From the NCBI RefSeq assembly GCF_005503015.1, contig NZ_SCOL01000005.1, positions 1 through 64,000 of the forward strand: 64,000 nucleotides of DNA, given 5' to 3'. The notes beneath the pieces are model-generated. The model saw only the letters and a program-made list of their open reading frames with translations, did not search any database and was not told the origin of the DNA. Below, piece by piece: positions 25,545 to 34,681 of the stretch (position 1 is its first letter; every line of letters starts with the position of its first letter). This DNA is from Bacillus sp. E(2018) (GTDB lineage Bacteria > Bacillota > Bacilli > Bacillales > Fictibacillaceae). A program made the position numbers and the translations under genes.

Positions 25545-26628
25545 TGATGAGAACCTTCTCTTGCCACATCTGTGGTAGTGATTTCATCGTTTCATCCCAT
25601 TTTTTCATATCTTTAACGGGCTTTGCGTTTTTGTACATATCTTCTGGCAACAGTTTACTTTTCGCATCTGCTGGAATTTCTACATTCTCTCGTATCGGAC
25701 GTGCATATCCTCGTGCCAGATTAGCTTGTCCTTCGTCAGAGAGAATAAATTCTCTTGTTAACTTAGCTGCATTAGGATGTTTTGCGTCCTTATTAATGAT
25801 GGTTGTATAACCACTAACAACGGAAACATCATTTGGAATCGTTACTTCAAAACGATTTTTATCAATTTGATCGCGGTATCCTAGAGAATTGAAATCCCAT
25901 AAAATCGCAACGTCTACTTCTCCTTTTTCTAAGTTCGCAACCGTAACATCAGAAACAGAAAGTCGGTTATCTTTCGCAAGTTTAGAGAAATACTTAATTC
26001 CTGGCTCAATATCGCTTTCGTCTCCTCCATTGGCCATTGCTGCAGCAAGAACTGCAAATTGTGCTTGGTTTGCTTTCATAACGTCTCCAACAGCTACTTT
26101 ATAATTACCTTTTTCTAAATCTGCCCATGACTTTGGAGGATTCTTTACACGGTCTTTGTCCGTAATAAACGAAATGGTACCTTGGTAACTTGCAGCCCAA
26201 TGACCTTCTTCATCTTTTGCCCATTTTGGGATATCGTCCCATGTTTTTGTTTTATAGGGTTGAGTCAATCCTTTTTCTTTTGCAAGAGGTCCGAATGATA
26301 GACCAACGTCTCCAATATCCGGTCCACCAGGGCCAGCTGATTCAAATTTCGCTAACTCCTCAGCACTAGACATGTCAGTGTCTTTATGATTAATCCCGTA
26401 TTTTGTTTTGATATCTTTCCATGTTTCAATCCAGTTTGCCCATGAATCAGGCATACCCACACTGTCCACTTGGCCTTCTTCTTTTGCCTTTTTTGTGATC
26501 TGCTCTAAACTTAAATTTTGATTTTCTTGAGTCTTGTCTTGATTATCATTACTCTGACCACAGCCTGCTAAAAGTGAAATGGACAGCAAACTTGCAATCG
26601 ATGTTTTTGCAAAGTTGTTCAGTTTCAT
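25534..26628 (-). CDS. ABC importer substrate-binding lipoprotein
   Basis: A 364-residue extracellular solute-binding protein. Signal peptide with lipobox LLAGC near residue 23, then a periplasmic-binding-protein type II fold of the PotD/FbpA/phosphonate group (GMPDSWANWIETWKDIKTKY, GDIGDVGLSFGPLAKE-like stretch, VAILWDFNSLGYRDQ, VVSGYTTIINKDAKHPNAAK). First gene of a seven-gene operon (binding protein, phosphodiesterase, two permeases, ATPase, DeoR, PHP). Together they suggest uptake and hydrolysis of an organophosphate. Confidence 0.92.
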   Translation of the reverse strand: MKLNNFAKTSIASLLSISLLAGCGQSNDNQDKTQENQNLSLEQITKKAKEEGQVDSVGMPDSWANWIETWKDIKTKYGINHKDTDMSSAEELAKFESAGPGGPDIGDVGLSFGPLAKEKGLTQPYKTKTWDDIPKWAKDEEGHWAASYQGTISFITDKDRVKNPPKSWADLEKGNYKVAVGDVMKANQAQFAVLAAAMANGGDESDIEPGIKYFSKLAKDNRLSVSDVTVANLEKGEVDVAILWDFNSLGYRDQIDKNRFEVTIPNDVSVVSGYTTIINKDAKHPNAAKLTREFILSDEGQANLARGYARPIRENVEIPADAKSKLLPEDMYKNAKPVKDMKKWDETMKSLPQMWQEKVLINVK

Positions 26629-26642
26629 TTTGAAACCCTCCG

Positions 26643-26674
26643 TGTTGTTTTTATGTTTGAATGATGTTGTTTTT
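26643..26674 (-). promoter_or_regulatory. Candidate DeoR operator (direct repeats)
   Basis: Two identical copies of AAAAACAACA (minus strand) start 22 bases apart, about two helical turns, just upstream of the importer operon. This fits a DeoR/GlpR-type tandem operator. The DeoR gene is in the operon. Confidence 0.4.
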
Positions 26675-26944
26675 TTACAATTTGATTCTACAAAACAAAC
26701 GTAAAAACCAAATTAATGAGAAGTAAGGATTTTGTAAATTTGTATATCAGAATTGTAAATCTAATGGATAGTATGTATTACAACTTGAAGAAATATGTTG
26801 TATGAATCATTTTTTAGACAATAGAGTGAATAGGTTGAGGTTTCGAGAATGGAAGCAGATTTCACCTTTAAAATGGCGTGGTCAAAATATTAAATAATGG
26901 TTGAGTATTTGGTAGTACACATGAGATCAAATCTAATCTATACA
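26675..26944. other. AT-rich intergenic region
   Basis: This is the promoter side of the importer operon. No reading frame, RNA or repeat was found that I would support. Confidence 0.4.
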
Positions 26945-26978
26945 AAAAAATAGACCCTATCTTGGGTCTATTATTTTT
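26945..26978. terminator. Bidirectional terminator
   Basis: AATAGACCC and GGGTCTATT pair, flanked by AAAAAA on the left and ATTTTT on the right. It serves the permease operon on the minus strand. Confidence 0.75.
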
Positions 26979-27053
26979 GTGGTTTTCGCATGTTTACTTT
27001 CCAATTGTTTTATGTGAATTTCTTTAGATAGTTGTTATTTATCTTGAATGTCC

Positions 27054-27581
27054 TTAAATATCAATTGTTCTATTTTGCTGCAGTAACTTTTCTTGGGTAT
27101 AGATTTTTTCAAAAAGCATGCCAGTCAAATAACAGAACAGAAGACCAAAAGTAATGTGTAGAAGAGTGAATTCAGCTCCGAATGAAGTGAACTCATAGAT
27201 CAGTACAGGTAATTTTACTGTGGACCATGCCCCTAAGAAGAACACGATATTCCGAACACCCGCTCCTTTCTTAAGAAGTAGTATGGCAATTGGAAAGGCT
27301 ATATAGAGAGGACCTGCCGCTACAGTTGCTAGTAGAAGCGTGATAAGAATTCCTTTTACGCCAGATCCTTTACCCATATATTTGATGAGTGTTTCTTTCT
27401 TCACCCATTGATCCAACAACCCTACAAGGATAAAGACTGGGGGCAGGAGAAGTAACATATCCAATAGACTTTTCGCGGTTAACTCCACGGACTGTAAAGC
27501 CAATTTTTTATTAAGTATAGCTAGAAGTAAAAGGCCGAATAATAAAAACAAGAACAATCGATATTTTTTTAATCTTGTCAT
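27054..27581 (-). CDS. Half-size permease, second component
   Basis: A 175-residue membrane protein with about five helices (FLFLLFGLLLLAILNKKLAL, LLLPPVFILVGLLDQWV, LLATVAAGPLYIAFPIAILL). It belongs to the predicted permease family that in other bacteria is one long protein (YraQ/DUF318 type); here it is one of two halves. The ATG at 27581 overlaps the upstream stop as ATGA, with a GGATGG site. Both halves are needed for a complete transporter. Substrate unknown; some relatives handle arsenic compounds. Confidence 0.75.
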   Translation of the reverse strand: MTRLKKYRLFLFLLFGLLLLAILNKKLALQSVELTAKSLLDMLLLLPPVFILVGLLDQWVKKETLIKYMGKGSGVKGILITLLLATVAAGPLYIAFPIAILLLKKGAGVRNIVFFLGAWSTVKLPVLIYEFTSFGAEFTLLHITFGLLFCYLTGMLFEKIYTQEKLLQQNRTIDI

Positions 27582-28060
27582 GATAACACCATCCAAACAA
27601 TGGCTCCGAATAATAGAGACATGATTATAGCTGAGCCGTTCCTAGCGTATGCGAAGCTTTTTCCAAAAGTCTTCTGTTCCAATGGTAACGAAACAAGTCC
27701 TACCGACATGAGTGTTGACATCAATACCGCAACTTGCGGAAGTGCAGCACCATTTTGTACCAATGTTTTTCCAAGAGGAAAAACGATGAAACTTGGAATG
27801 AGAGCAATGGAACCAATGAAGGTTGCATACACAACACCGAGTAACCCTGAATTCTCACCCATGATGGAAGAAATCAGAGATGGCGTAAACAGTGATAATA
27901 TGAGCCCCACAAATAGCATTATTGCTAAAAGATCAGGTAGGACGTTATAAAACATCTTCCATGAACTACGTAACGCCGCCTTTGTTTTATGTTTATCTCT
28001 ATAAAAGGAGAACCCTAGATATAGAATCGCGATCGAATATAGAACAATACCACTAATCAT
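27578..28060 (-). CDS. Half-size permease, first component
   Basis: A 160-residue membrane protein with four to five helices (LLAIMLFVGLILSLFTPSLI, VVYATFIGSIALIPSFIVFP, AVLMSTLMSVGLVSLPLEQ). The GxxALIPSFIVFPLG motif is typical of the predicted-permease family. It is followed with ATGA coupling by the other half and preceded by a PadR regulator two bases upstream, giving a three-gene operon. Confidence 0.78.
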   Translation of the reverse strand: MISGIVLYSIAILYLGFSFYRDKHKTKAALRSSWKMFYNVLPDLLAIMLFVGLILSLFTPSLISSIMGENSGLLGVVYATFIGSIALIPSFIVFPLGKTLVQNGAALPQVAVLMSTLMSVGLVSLPLEQKTFGKSFAYARNGSAIIMSLLFGAIVWMVLS

Positions 28061-28061
28061 C

Positions 28062-28394
28062 TTATTGCTCTTTCCAATCTTTATATTTCTGCATGAAGAA
28101 TGTTAGATTCTTCATCTTTTCTTCGATGTCTGTTTGAAATTCTTCAAGTTTCGTTCTACCAATCTCAGTCATTCTGTACATCTTAACAGGTTTATCTGCA
28201 TCCGTTGAATCTAGATAAGACTCGATACAACCTTCTTTCTCCAACTGCTTCAGCGTGCGATATAGGATCGGACTATCGATGGGGTTGTTCGGAAGTTCTT
28301 CTCTACATTTCTGTAGAAGTTTTCCTCCATAGTTATCTCCCTCTGTTAAAAATAACAATAAAAAAGCACCGGTATGTTTGCCTGTATGTTTCAA
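28062..28394 (-). CDS. PadR-family transcriptional regulator
   Basis: A 110-residue winged-helix regulator (FLLLFLTEGDNYGGKLLQKC, DSPILYRTLKQLEKEGCIES) with a C-terminal dimerisation helix. The true start is TTG 28394: AGGAGG at 28408-28403 lies 8 bases upstream, and the upstream extension crosses the operator. PadR proteins usually repress a linked transporter until a toxic ligand binds, which fits the two half-permeases that follow in the operon. Confidence 0.85.
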   Translation of the reverse strand: MKHTGKHTGAFLLLFLTEGDNYGGKLLQKCREELPNNPIDSPILYRTLKQLEKEGCIESYLDSTDADKPVKMYRMTEIGRTKLEEFQTDIEEKMKNLTFFMQKYKDWKEQ

Positions 28395-28427
28395 TATAAT
28401 AACCTCCTTAAGTTCAATACATATTAT

Positions 28428-28461
28428 TACTGTTATTAGCAGTATACTGTTAATAACAGTA
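28428..28461 (-). promoter_or_regulatory. Operator with perfect 11-bp inverted repeat
   Basis: TACTGTTATTA and TAATAACAGTA flank a 12-base centre that itself contains the palindrome CAGTATACTG. It lies immediately upstream of the PadR ribosome binding site, so autorepression is likely. Confidence 0.6.
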
Positions 28462-28606
28462 TAAATCAATCAACAAGTATTTCTATACTATTTGTAATGA
28501 TAGGACCCATCGCAACTTTAGTGTATGGGTATTAAAATGAACTTTTGATCTGACTTAAAAAGAGATATATTATGAGTTGTAAATATAAGTATATGAATCA
28601 CGATTA

Positions 28607-28648
28607 GTATATATTGTTGTTAACATATATATTGATATATGTTTTGAA
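28607..28648. repeat. Copy of dispersed AACATATAT element
   Basis: A perfect inverted repeat AACATATAT-ATTG-ATATATGTT at 28622-28643 is preceded by ATTGTTGTT. It is the clearest copy in the window. Confidence 0.5.
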
Positions 28649-28685
28649 GTTATCATTGCTTATATATTAATAATGCTAGAAATAA

Positions 28686-28925
28686 ATGAATTATTTTCTA
28701 TGTTGGGCGGCAGCACGACAGACTGATCAGAAAGGAAGTACGTCTTTCTGTCATTCTGTAACGTGTCGCTTCGGTATTAAACGGAACGATAACTACGGTC
28801 TGTACGGCTCATCCTTCGCCTACATGTCGGTAGGTTTCTGTTTCGTTTACGTTACCCGCCATACCGAACGCGCCGAAAGGCAAGTCATTAAAATTCATGA
28901 AAACATACTAGACTCAAAAACATAA
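28686..28925 (+). CDS. Doubtful 79-residue reading frame in a compositionally different island
   Basis: A frame of 79 codons (core YGLYGSSFAYMSVGFCFVYV, then a basic helix TRHTERAERQVIKIHENILD). It lacks a ribosome binding site. Bases 28705-28895 are visibly richer in G and C and in CG dinucleotides than the AT-rich flanks. It may be a piece of foreign DNA or a fragment of a larger gene. I recognise no homologue. Confidence 0.25.
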   Translation: MNYFLCWAAARQTDQKGSTSFCHSVTCRFGIKRNDNYGLYGSSFAYMSVGFCFVYVTRHTERAERQVIKIHENILDSKT

Positions 28926-29447
28926 TACTAAAATCTGATGAAAATTAAGGAATATTTTTACAACTGGTCTTAATAAAACTACCGTTTTGTTAATATTAAG
29001 AATGCCCGTTTTCAATTTGACCTTTTTCAATTTAAGGATTCTAGGAGGATAAGGGTCAATAATGTTTTCTGGTCGACCGGTTTTGTATCAGATTATTCAT
29101 GGATTCAATAATCTTTGATCAACTAGGAACACTGTTGCATAAAAGAGGAGTAACGGATGGAAGAGGGCTACATTTTTTAGGGTTACCATGGCAATATAAA
29201 AGGGGATTCGGTTTACTGTTTGGGGTTGGAAAAGATGTGAAATATCTTACATAAATTTAACGAATTCTGTTTACTGAGTGGATTAGTACTTAAACGTTTT
29301 ATATCTAACATAAGAAAATACTTCTTCAAGATTAAATCAAATACAAAGAGGAACTTACATATTCTATAAATAGAGTTGTGATGATGTCACATCACAGTTC
29401 TCTAGTAACGCCACAAGAAGAGCGGTGGCTCATATCGACTATATTAA
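28926..29447. other. Gap with two short reading frames
   Basis: A 19-codon frame starts at ATG 29062 after GGAGGATAAGGG. A 39-codon frame starts at TTG 29135, stops at 29254 and contains GLHFLGLPWQYKRGFGLLFG. Both are too short to trust. The remainder is AT-rich with no supported feature. Confidence 0.3.
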
Positions 29448-29505
29448 AAAAAGTAACCTACCCTTTTAATTTTCGTCTGTCCGGACGCAGGGTGGTTACT
29501 TTTTA
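29448..29505 (-). terminator. Terminator of the chemoreceptor operon
   Basis: A long hairpin pairs AAAAAGTAACC-TACCCT with AGGGT-GGTTACTTTTT, with T-tracts on both strands. It sits at the end of the operon 31918-29508. Confidence 0.75.
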
Positions 29506-29507
29506 TT

Positions 29508-30722
29508 TTACTCAGCGAGCTTCATCTCGTGCCTCTTGTTTAATTCACCAGGTCGAATCCACGTCACATTTTCTTCGAGTTCGATATGACTCTTCAAGTT
29601 GTCTTGGATCGATCTTATATGTTCGACCATTGTCATCACTGTCATCTCAAGCTCCATCAGATGAGTTTGTTGCTCCATCGTCAGCTCCGACGATCCTTCT
29701 GTTTTCATGCTTAACTGTTCTGTAAGATTCAACACATGCTGCATACTCTCAATCAGACGTTGGTTCTCAGCTTCCACTTCGGTCGAGTTCTGTTTGAGCT
29801 CGTCCGACTGTAGAGAGAGGGTATAGATACTTGATATCACCCCATCAAAAATGTCGATCATGTGTAGACTCTTCGTCTTTCCATCTTCAATGACCGAAAC
29901 GTTCTGTTCATACGATTGTTCTTGCTTCTTTATACTCCCGTTCACAGCTCTAATGATCGTGTTAATCGTTTCTGCACTCTCTTTGACCTGTACGGATAGT
30001 TTACGGATCTCATCAGCAACAACACCAAATCCTGCTCCGTGAACTCCCGCTCGTGCTGCTTCAATCGAAGCATTTAGTGCGAGGAGGTTGGTTTGTGTAG
30101 AGATGTACTCAATTGCACTAAGAGCCTCGGTGACTTTTTTCATCTTTTGAAGCAGCTCTTGGTTATAGTCTCCAAATTCTTTTGTAATGGCGATGATCTT
30201 AGAGAAAACGACACTAAAATCATCTACCTTTTGTTTGCCTTCGTTAGATAGCTCTGTCACATCTCTTGTTGTGACGTTGGTAACCTCAATGATCGCATCA
30301 AGGTTTTGGATCATCCCATTGATTCTTCCAAGTTGATCGCCAAAATGCGTGATGAGTTCATGTTGCTTTTGTATATCTCCTACCATCTCGATGAGCTGGC
30401 CGCTCACCATCTCAGAAGATCCGTTTACCTGACCATTTATCGCATTCAAATGTTCACTGTGCGCTTCAAGGTGGCGAAGTTCTTCTAGAGATTCAATGAT
30501 TGATGAAGAAGGGGGTGTGTCTTCTTTTTGTATCTCACTCTGACCAGTGCTCTTTTTATTCATAATGAACATAAAACCTAGAACAGTTGTAACCATAAAG
30601 GTTCCTACAAGTGAAAGAAGAAAAGAATCTACGTAGTACTGATAGAGTGAAAGAAGTACAGAAACGATAATCGCTGAAATGACTAACATCAGGTTCTTCT
30701 TGTTTTCCATGATTACTTTCAT
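29508..30722 (-). CDS. Methyl-accepting chemotaxis protein without large extracellular sensor
   Basis: A 404-residue receptor with two close N-terminal transmembrane helices ([20 protein letters not shown] and [20 protein letters not shown]), almost no outside domain, and a cytoplasmic signalling coiled coil containing [20 protein letters not shown]. No HAMP domain is obvious. Its start overlaps the ECF-S gene stop as ATGA. In this operon it may sense membrane or energy state, or interact with its DICT and ECF-S neighbours. Confidence 0.88.
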   Translation of the reverse strand: MKVIMENKKNLMLVISAIIVSVLLSLYQYYVDSFLLSLVGTFMVTTVLGFMFIMNKKSTGQSEIQKEDTPPSSSIIESLEELRHLEAHSEHLNAINGQVNGSSEMVSGQLIEMVGDIQKQHELITHFGDQLGRINGMIQNLDAIIEVTNVTTRDVTELSNEGKQKVDDFSVVFSKIIAITKEFGDYNQELLQKMKKVTEALSAIEYISTQTNLLALNASIEAARAGVHGAGFGVVADEIRKLSVQVKESAETINTIIRAVNGSIKKQEQSYEQNVSVIEDGKTKSLHMIDIFDGVISSIYTLSLQSDELKQNSTEVEAENQRLIESMQHVLNLTEQLSMKTEGSSELTMEQQTHLMELEMTVMTMVEHIRSIQDNLKSHIELEENVTWIRPGELNKRHEMKLAE

Positions 30723-31315
30723 ACGGCCATACTCCTTTTTTGTAAGATGCGTTGTAATTTAAAAGTAAAGGGTAGGCCGATTGCATACACCATGATGATC
30801 TTTATGAGATTGAACGGAACGATAACGAGTAGGACCGCAGATTCAAAGTCTTTTACAAGTTGGTTCGAACTTTTGAACGCACTCAAGTATTGATCCATAT
30901 TCAGACCGAGAAGTTTCATGATCGTTGGCAGGATAAAATAATAGTTAAGTGCGAACATCGCGATTAAGAATATACTGATTGACACAACAAAGCTCAACCA
31001 GTTCAATTTTTTTTGATATTGATAGAAAACACCGATCAGCCCCACGATGAGTGCACCAGAAAAGAAGTTAGCGATCTGATTGATGGGTAGACCGACATAA
31101 CTGCCGTGTGACAGATATTCAAGACCGTTCTTGAAGAACTGAATTAGAACACCCGCAACAGGTCCCATCAGGATGGCTCCCACTAGAGCTGGCACATCAC
31201 TAACATCGAGCGTAAGGAAGATCGGGAAAAAGGGAAGAGGTACCTTAAACAGGTATAAGACCATGCTGAACGCTGTTAAGATAGCGATTGAAGTCATTTT
31301 TTGAATACGTGACAT
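30719..31315 (-). CDS. ECF transporter S component, RibU-like
   Basis: A 198-residue membrane protein with about six helices. The N-terminus ([20 protein letters not shown], then [20 protein letters not shown]) matches S components of the riboflavin (RibU) type, which bind the vitamin and use a shared energising module elsewhere in the genome. No FMN riboswitch is present upstream: the gap to the DICT gene is only 54 bases. Substrate is therefore inferred by resemblance only. Confidence 0.78.
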   Translation of the reverse strand: MSRIQKMTSIAILTAFSMVLYLFKVPLPFFPIFLTLDVSDVPALVGAILMGPVAGVLIQFFKNGLEYLSHGSYVGLPINQIANFFSGALIVGLIGVFYQYQKKLNWLSFVVSISIFLIAMFALNYYFILPTIMKLLGLNMDQYLSAFKSSNQLVKDFESAVLLVIVPFNLIKIIMVYAIGLPFTFKLQRILQKRSMAV

Positions 31316-31369
31316 TATGTTTCTCCTTTAAATTCAAAATGAAAGGGCAGCCTATGGCTACCCTAGAAA

Positions 31370-31918
31370 CTAACCCCTTACAGTGACTTTTATGTATGGT
31401 GCTAACAGTTTCGTCGCATGATCGATTACACGTGGACTTGAAGTTTTAACACCTTTAAATTTACGTCCTTCTTCCACCTCATGTACGCCGAAGCCTTCCA
31501 TATCATAAGCGACCATCATCGATTTGAACGTGGGACTATCTATGATCAAAAACCATTCACGCATCAACTCACTGTTAGGTGGCAGTTCGATGTAATTGAT
31601 TCCGTCTGTAGCATCCATCACTGCATCGTTCTCACCAAAGATATGAACATTCGAGTACTCAGTCATAGCCTGGAAACGATCGAGTACGTTCTTCGCACGA
31701 GAAAACTTTTGAAAACCTGCATACACGTTACCTTTAAGTTTTTTCGTTAATACGATGTTTTCCATCATCAGACACATGTACTCTAACTGAGGAACTTTCG
31801 TCTCGTACTTAAGAGATTGCGCGTTCAACTGACTGAGTGGCGCGTTATCTAACTTTTGTACAGTTCCTTCAACCTGACCAAAACATTCATGAAACAGTGA
31901 TAATTTCTTTAATTCCAT
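31370..31918 (-). CDS. DICT-domain-like sensory protein
   Basis: A 182-residue cytosolic protein resembling the DICT sensory domain found with diguanylate cyclases and two-component systems (QLEYMCLMMENIVLTKKLKG, SNVHIFGEND, LMREWFLIIDSPTFKSMMVA). A GGGGGCTC site precedes the ATG. It is first in an operon with an ECF-S component and a chemoreceptor, so it may sense a ligand and feed into motility control. The family assignment is by pattern memory and moderate. Confidence 0.55.
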   Translation of the reverse strand: MELKKLSLFHECFGQVEGTVQKLDNAPLSQLNAQSLKYETKVPQLEYMCLMMENIVLTKKLKGNVYAGFQKFSRAKNVLDRFQAMTEYSNVHIFGENDAVMDATDGINYIELPPNSELMREWFLIIDSPTFKSMMVAYDMEGFGVHEVEEGRKFKGVKTSSPRVIDHATKLLAPYIKVTVRG

Positions 31919-32216
31919 AGTAAGAGCCCCCTGTTTTAATTATTGCAAAATAGTATAAAAGTACTAGTTATAAGGTAAAAATAAGCAGCCCTGAAATATA
32001 GTGGGCTGGTATTATAAAAATTCAATGTAATCTTATGATGATTAGGTGTTTTATTCATTACCTTATTAAAGTACCAAAGTAATATACCACTTCTAAAATG
32101 ATTTGAAACCTCTTTTTAAAAAAATATTTACGAGGGGAACATGATCTATAAATATTCTATCATTCTCGGTCGATATAAAATCGCATGCACATTATCGATT
32201 GGAAGAGGGAAAGAAT

Positions 32217-33687
32217 TTGAGTTCAGTAGAGCAACTCAAGTTAAATGATATAAAGAAAAAGAACATCTTGTTGTTTGTTACATTTACAATCTCCATCCTT
32301 GCCGCGGCTGGAAAGACGATTATGTATGCTGATTACAGCCGAACTGTTTTTTATGGAACAGAGATTCTCGCGTTCTCAGCATTATTTGTTTTGATCACTT
32401 ATAGTTTTAAACGCTATCATCTATTTCCTTTGTTGAGCATTTTGTTGATCTATGGGTTCAGCATGTCCTCGATCTTCATACTGGGTGCGTCGATAGAGAT
32501 TATTCCGGTGTTATTCGTGTTATTATTGATTTCTGCAATGCATTTTAATCGTACGGTTTTTATTATCGGTTTTTCGCTCGGGTTGACTTCACTCCTCATT
32601 ACTAGAGCGGTTACAGATCTCTCGAAAGAAGCTCAGTCTTTCATGGCTACCTCTATGATCGCTTTTGTATTGATGAGCATCATCCTTTTCGTTATCATCC
32701 AGTTGGTCCACAGACAGTATGAGCAGTTAGAAGGATTCATGTTGGCTGCGGAAGAGAACGCAAAGAAACAAGAAGAACAAAAAGACTTTTTAGAAACTAG
32801 CATGAAGGGCATTATTTATAATTTAGTAAGAGTGAACGAACAGGTTCAGAGCAGCCTTGCCTCACAAGAAGAGATGACGGTTGCGATCAATGAAGTATCT
32901 GCCGGAAGTCTATCTCAATCCGAACAGATCGGAGATATATCAGGAAACGCGCAGCACACTCTTCAAGCAATGGAACAGTTGCATACGGTAACTTCATGGT
33001 TGAAAGAGGAATCACTGAACGCTTCAGTTGTAGTGGATGAGGGTCAAAAGAAGATGAACCACATGAACCAAGAGTTAGGGAGTCTCAACAACATTATCAT
33101 TCAGATGAACGAGACGTTTAAAGAACTCAACCACACGATACAAGAGACGAACAGTTTTACGGGTACGATCAAAGAGATCACGGATCAAACGAACCTACTT
33201 GCTCTTAACGCATCCATCAATTGAAGCTGCACGAGCGGGAGAAGCAGGAAGAGGATTTGCGGTCGTCGCAGATGAAATCCGTAAGCTCGCAGAGATGAGC
33301 AGTAAGACAACAGATAAGATCAACCATAACTTAAACCAGTTAAATCAAAATAACACGAAGGCCCTTGAAGGAATGAAGATGAGTGTAACGCTCCTTGAAC
33401 AAGGACAAAGCTCTTCAGTAGAAGTTACGGAAGCCTTTACAGATACAAGAGATGTTTTTGAGAAGATGAACCATCATGTTCATACTCTTCTGACCGTTGC
33501 AGAAGGTGTAAGAAATCAGACGATCAACGTTGAGGGATCGACGAGCGAACTTGCAGCGGTGATCGAACAGTCTACAGCGACTTTACAAGAGATGGCTGCG
33601 ACCGTTGAAACACTCACGACGGATAATCGGTTGATCGCACAGTTGATGGAAGAAACGACAAGACAATCTGAAGACATCATTAAATAG
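32217..33687 (+). pseudogene. Methyl-accepting chemotaxis protein, frameshifted
   Basis: Residues 1-170 hold about six transmembrane helices, followed by a signalling coiled coil. The frame breaks inside the conserved hairpin: it reads [15 protein letters not shown] at 33222-33224, while another frame continues [20 protein letters not shown] to 33687. The sequence ATCAATTGAAGC carries about four extra bases compared with the expected ATTGAAGC. TTG 32217 follows GGAAGAGGGAAAG. The hairpin is the CheA-contact site, so the product would be non-functional. Confidence 0.8.
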
Positions 33688-33689
33688 TG

Positions 33690-33728
33690 AAAAAAGCTTG
33701 TAGACCTCAGTGGTCTACAAGCTTTTTT
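33690..33728 (+). terminator. Intrinsic terminator
   Basis: AAAAAAGCTTGTAGACC pairs perfectly with GGTCTACAAGCTTTTTT, right after the frameshifted chemoreceptor. Confidence 0.85.
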
Positions 33729-33736
33729 CAGCTCTC

Positions 33737-33900
33737 TTTCTTCTTTCTCTTTATTCTAATCATTTACTCATGAGTGATGTAAAGGGATGCTTTCGCTACT
33801 CGCTTTCAGCAAACTTTGTGAACTTTTATAAAGCCAAAACTTACACAAACTTCTCGTCCCTGGACACCTCTTTTCGTGCAATGATTTTCCCCTTCTCATC
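33737..33900 (+). repeat. Shared upstream element, copy A
   Basis: About 165 bases that align with 38797-38960. Identical cores are GTAAAGGGATGCTTTC (33779), AGCAAACTTTGTGAACTTTT (33808), CACAAACTTC (33844) and CTCTTTTCGTG (33868). It lies directly before the 81-codon gene and is probably a conserved promoter/leader. Confidence 0.7.
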
Positions 33901-33919
33901 AAAGAAGGGAGAGATCGAC

Positions 33920-34165
33920 ATGAAAATGAGAATTCATGAAGTGAAGTTAGAAGATTATCAGCACCTAAGTGACGAAGTGTTACTTCAAAGAAGCAGGGAA
34001 ATCGCTCGTAAACTTACTAAACTTCTAGGGTTGAAGTGGGAGTTGGAGGGATTAGAAAGAGAGAAGGTAGAAACAGAGATGGACCAGCTCGAAATCGAAG
34101 ACATGAAGATTCATGCGGTGCTTAGCGCAAGAGAGAACCGACCTGATACCGAACATCGATACTGA
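33920..34165 (+). CDS. Hypothetical 81-residue charged helical protein
   Basis: An acidic/basic helical protein (YQHLSDEVLLQRSREIARKL, then WELEGLEREKVETEMDQLEI). GGGAGAG precedes ATG 33920; the longer frame from 33710 starts inside the terminator and is not credible. Its upstream region is nearly identical in layout to that of radC at 38990, so the two genes are probably co-regulated. No family recognised. Confidence 0.6.
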   Translation: MKMRIHEVKLEDYQHLSDEVLLQRSREIARKLTKLLGLKWELEGLEREKVETEMDQLEIEDMKIHAVLSARENRPDTEHRY

Positions 34166-34175
34166 AAGAGAGATG

Positions 34176-34208
34176 CAGCAGGGATTCTAGTGAGTCCTTG
34201 CTGTTTTT
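34176..34208 (+). terminator. Intrinsic terminator
   Basis: CAGCAGGGA and TCCTTGCTG (one bulge) are followed by TTTTTAAA. Confidence 0.65.
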
Positions 34209-34326
34209 AAAGGTATTTTAGGAAAAAGAGTGAATTATTATTACCTATTTTCTGAGTAAGATATGTAATTACACAATAATATTCCGATATATAGTTTAGG
34301 AAGTTGTAGTGGAGGTGTTAATTTAA

Positions 34327-34623
34327 GTGGAACATACAGACATGGTTCGAAAAGTAGATGGATTAGGTAGAATCGGGATACCTGTTAAGCTGAGAAGAGA
34401 AATGGATATTGAGATGTGTGATGATATAGAGATATTCCTAGAAGATGACTTCATTATACTAAAGAAATTTCATGCTAGTAGACCATGCATGATTACAGGA
34501 CAAGTAAGTGAAGGAAATCTGGAGTTTGCCAATGGCAAGATTGTTTTAAGTCCTGAAGGGGTTAGAATGCTGTTGAAAGAATTAAGAGATCAGACAACAA
34601 GTAAAAACCGTTTTATTTTATAA
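34327..34623 (+). CDS. AbrB-family transition-state regulator
   Basis: A 98-residue AbrB/Abh-type protein. The N-terminal swapped hairpin is MVRKVDGLGRIGIPVKLRRE with IEIFLEDDFIILKKF. The C-terminal multimerisation domain is CMITGQVSEGNLEFANGKIV, then LSPEGVRMLLKEL, as in B. subtilis AbrB and Abh. It probably represses post-exponential genes. GTG start with GGAGGTG 9 bases upstream. Which AbrB paralogue it is cannot be decided here. Confidence 0.88.
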   Translation: MEHTDMVRKVDGLGRIGIPVKLRREMDIEMCDDIEIFLEDDFIILKKFHASRPCMITGQVSEGNLEFANGKIVLSPEGVRMLLKELRDQTTSKNRFIL

Positions 34624-34637
34624 TGTGATTACAAAAA

Positions 34638-34681
34638 CATTGTCGTTGATAACATAAACATATATATCAACATATGTTTAT
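34638..34681. repeat. Copy of dispersed AACATATAT element
   Basis: The inverted repeat AAACATAT (34656-34663) / ATATGTTT (34672-34679) is preceded by ATTGTCGTTGATAACAT. It sits between convergent genes. Confidence 0.45.

Noticed and set aside
30719..31315. FMN riboswitch expected before a RibU-like gene
   Set aside because: Only 54 bases separate it from the previous gene in the operon, and no riboswitch motif was seen there or before 31918.
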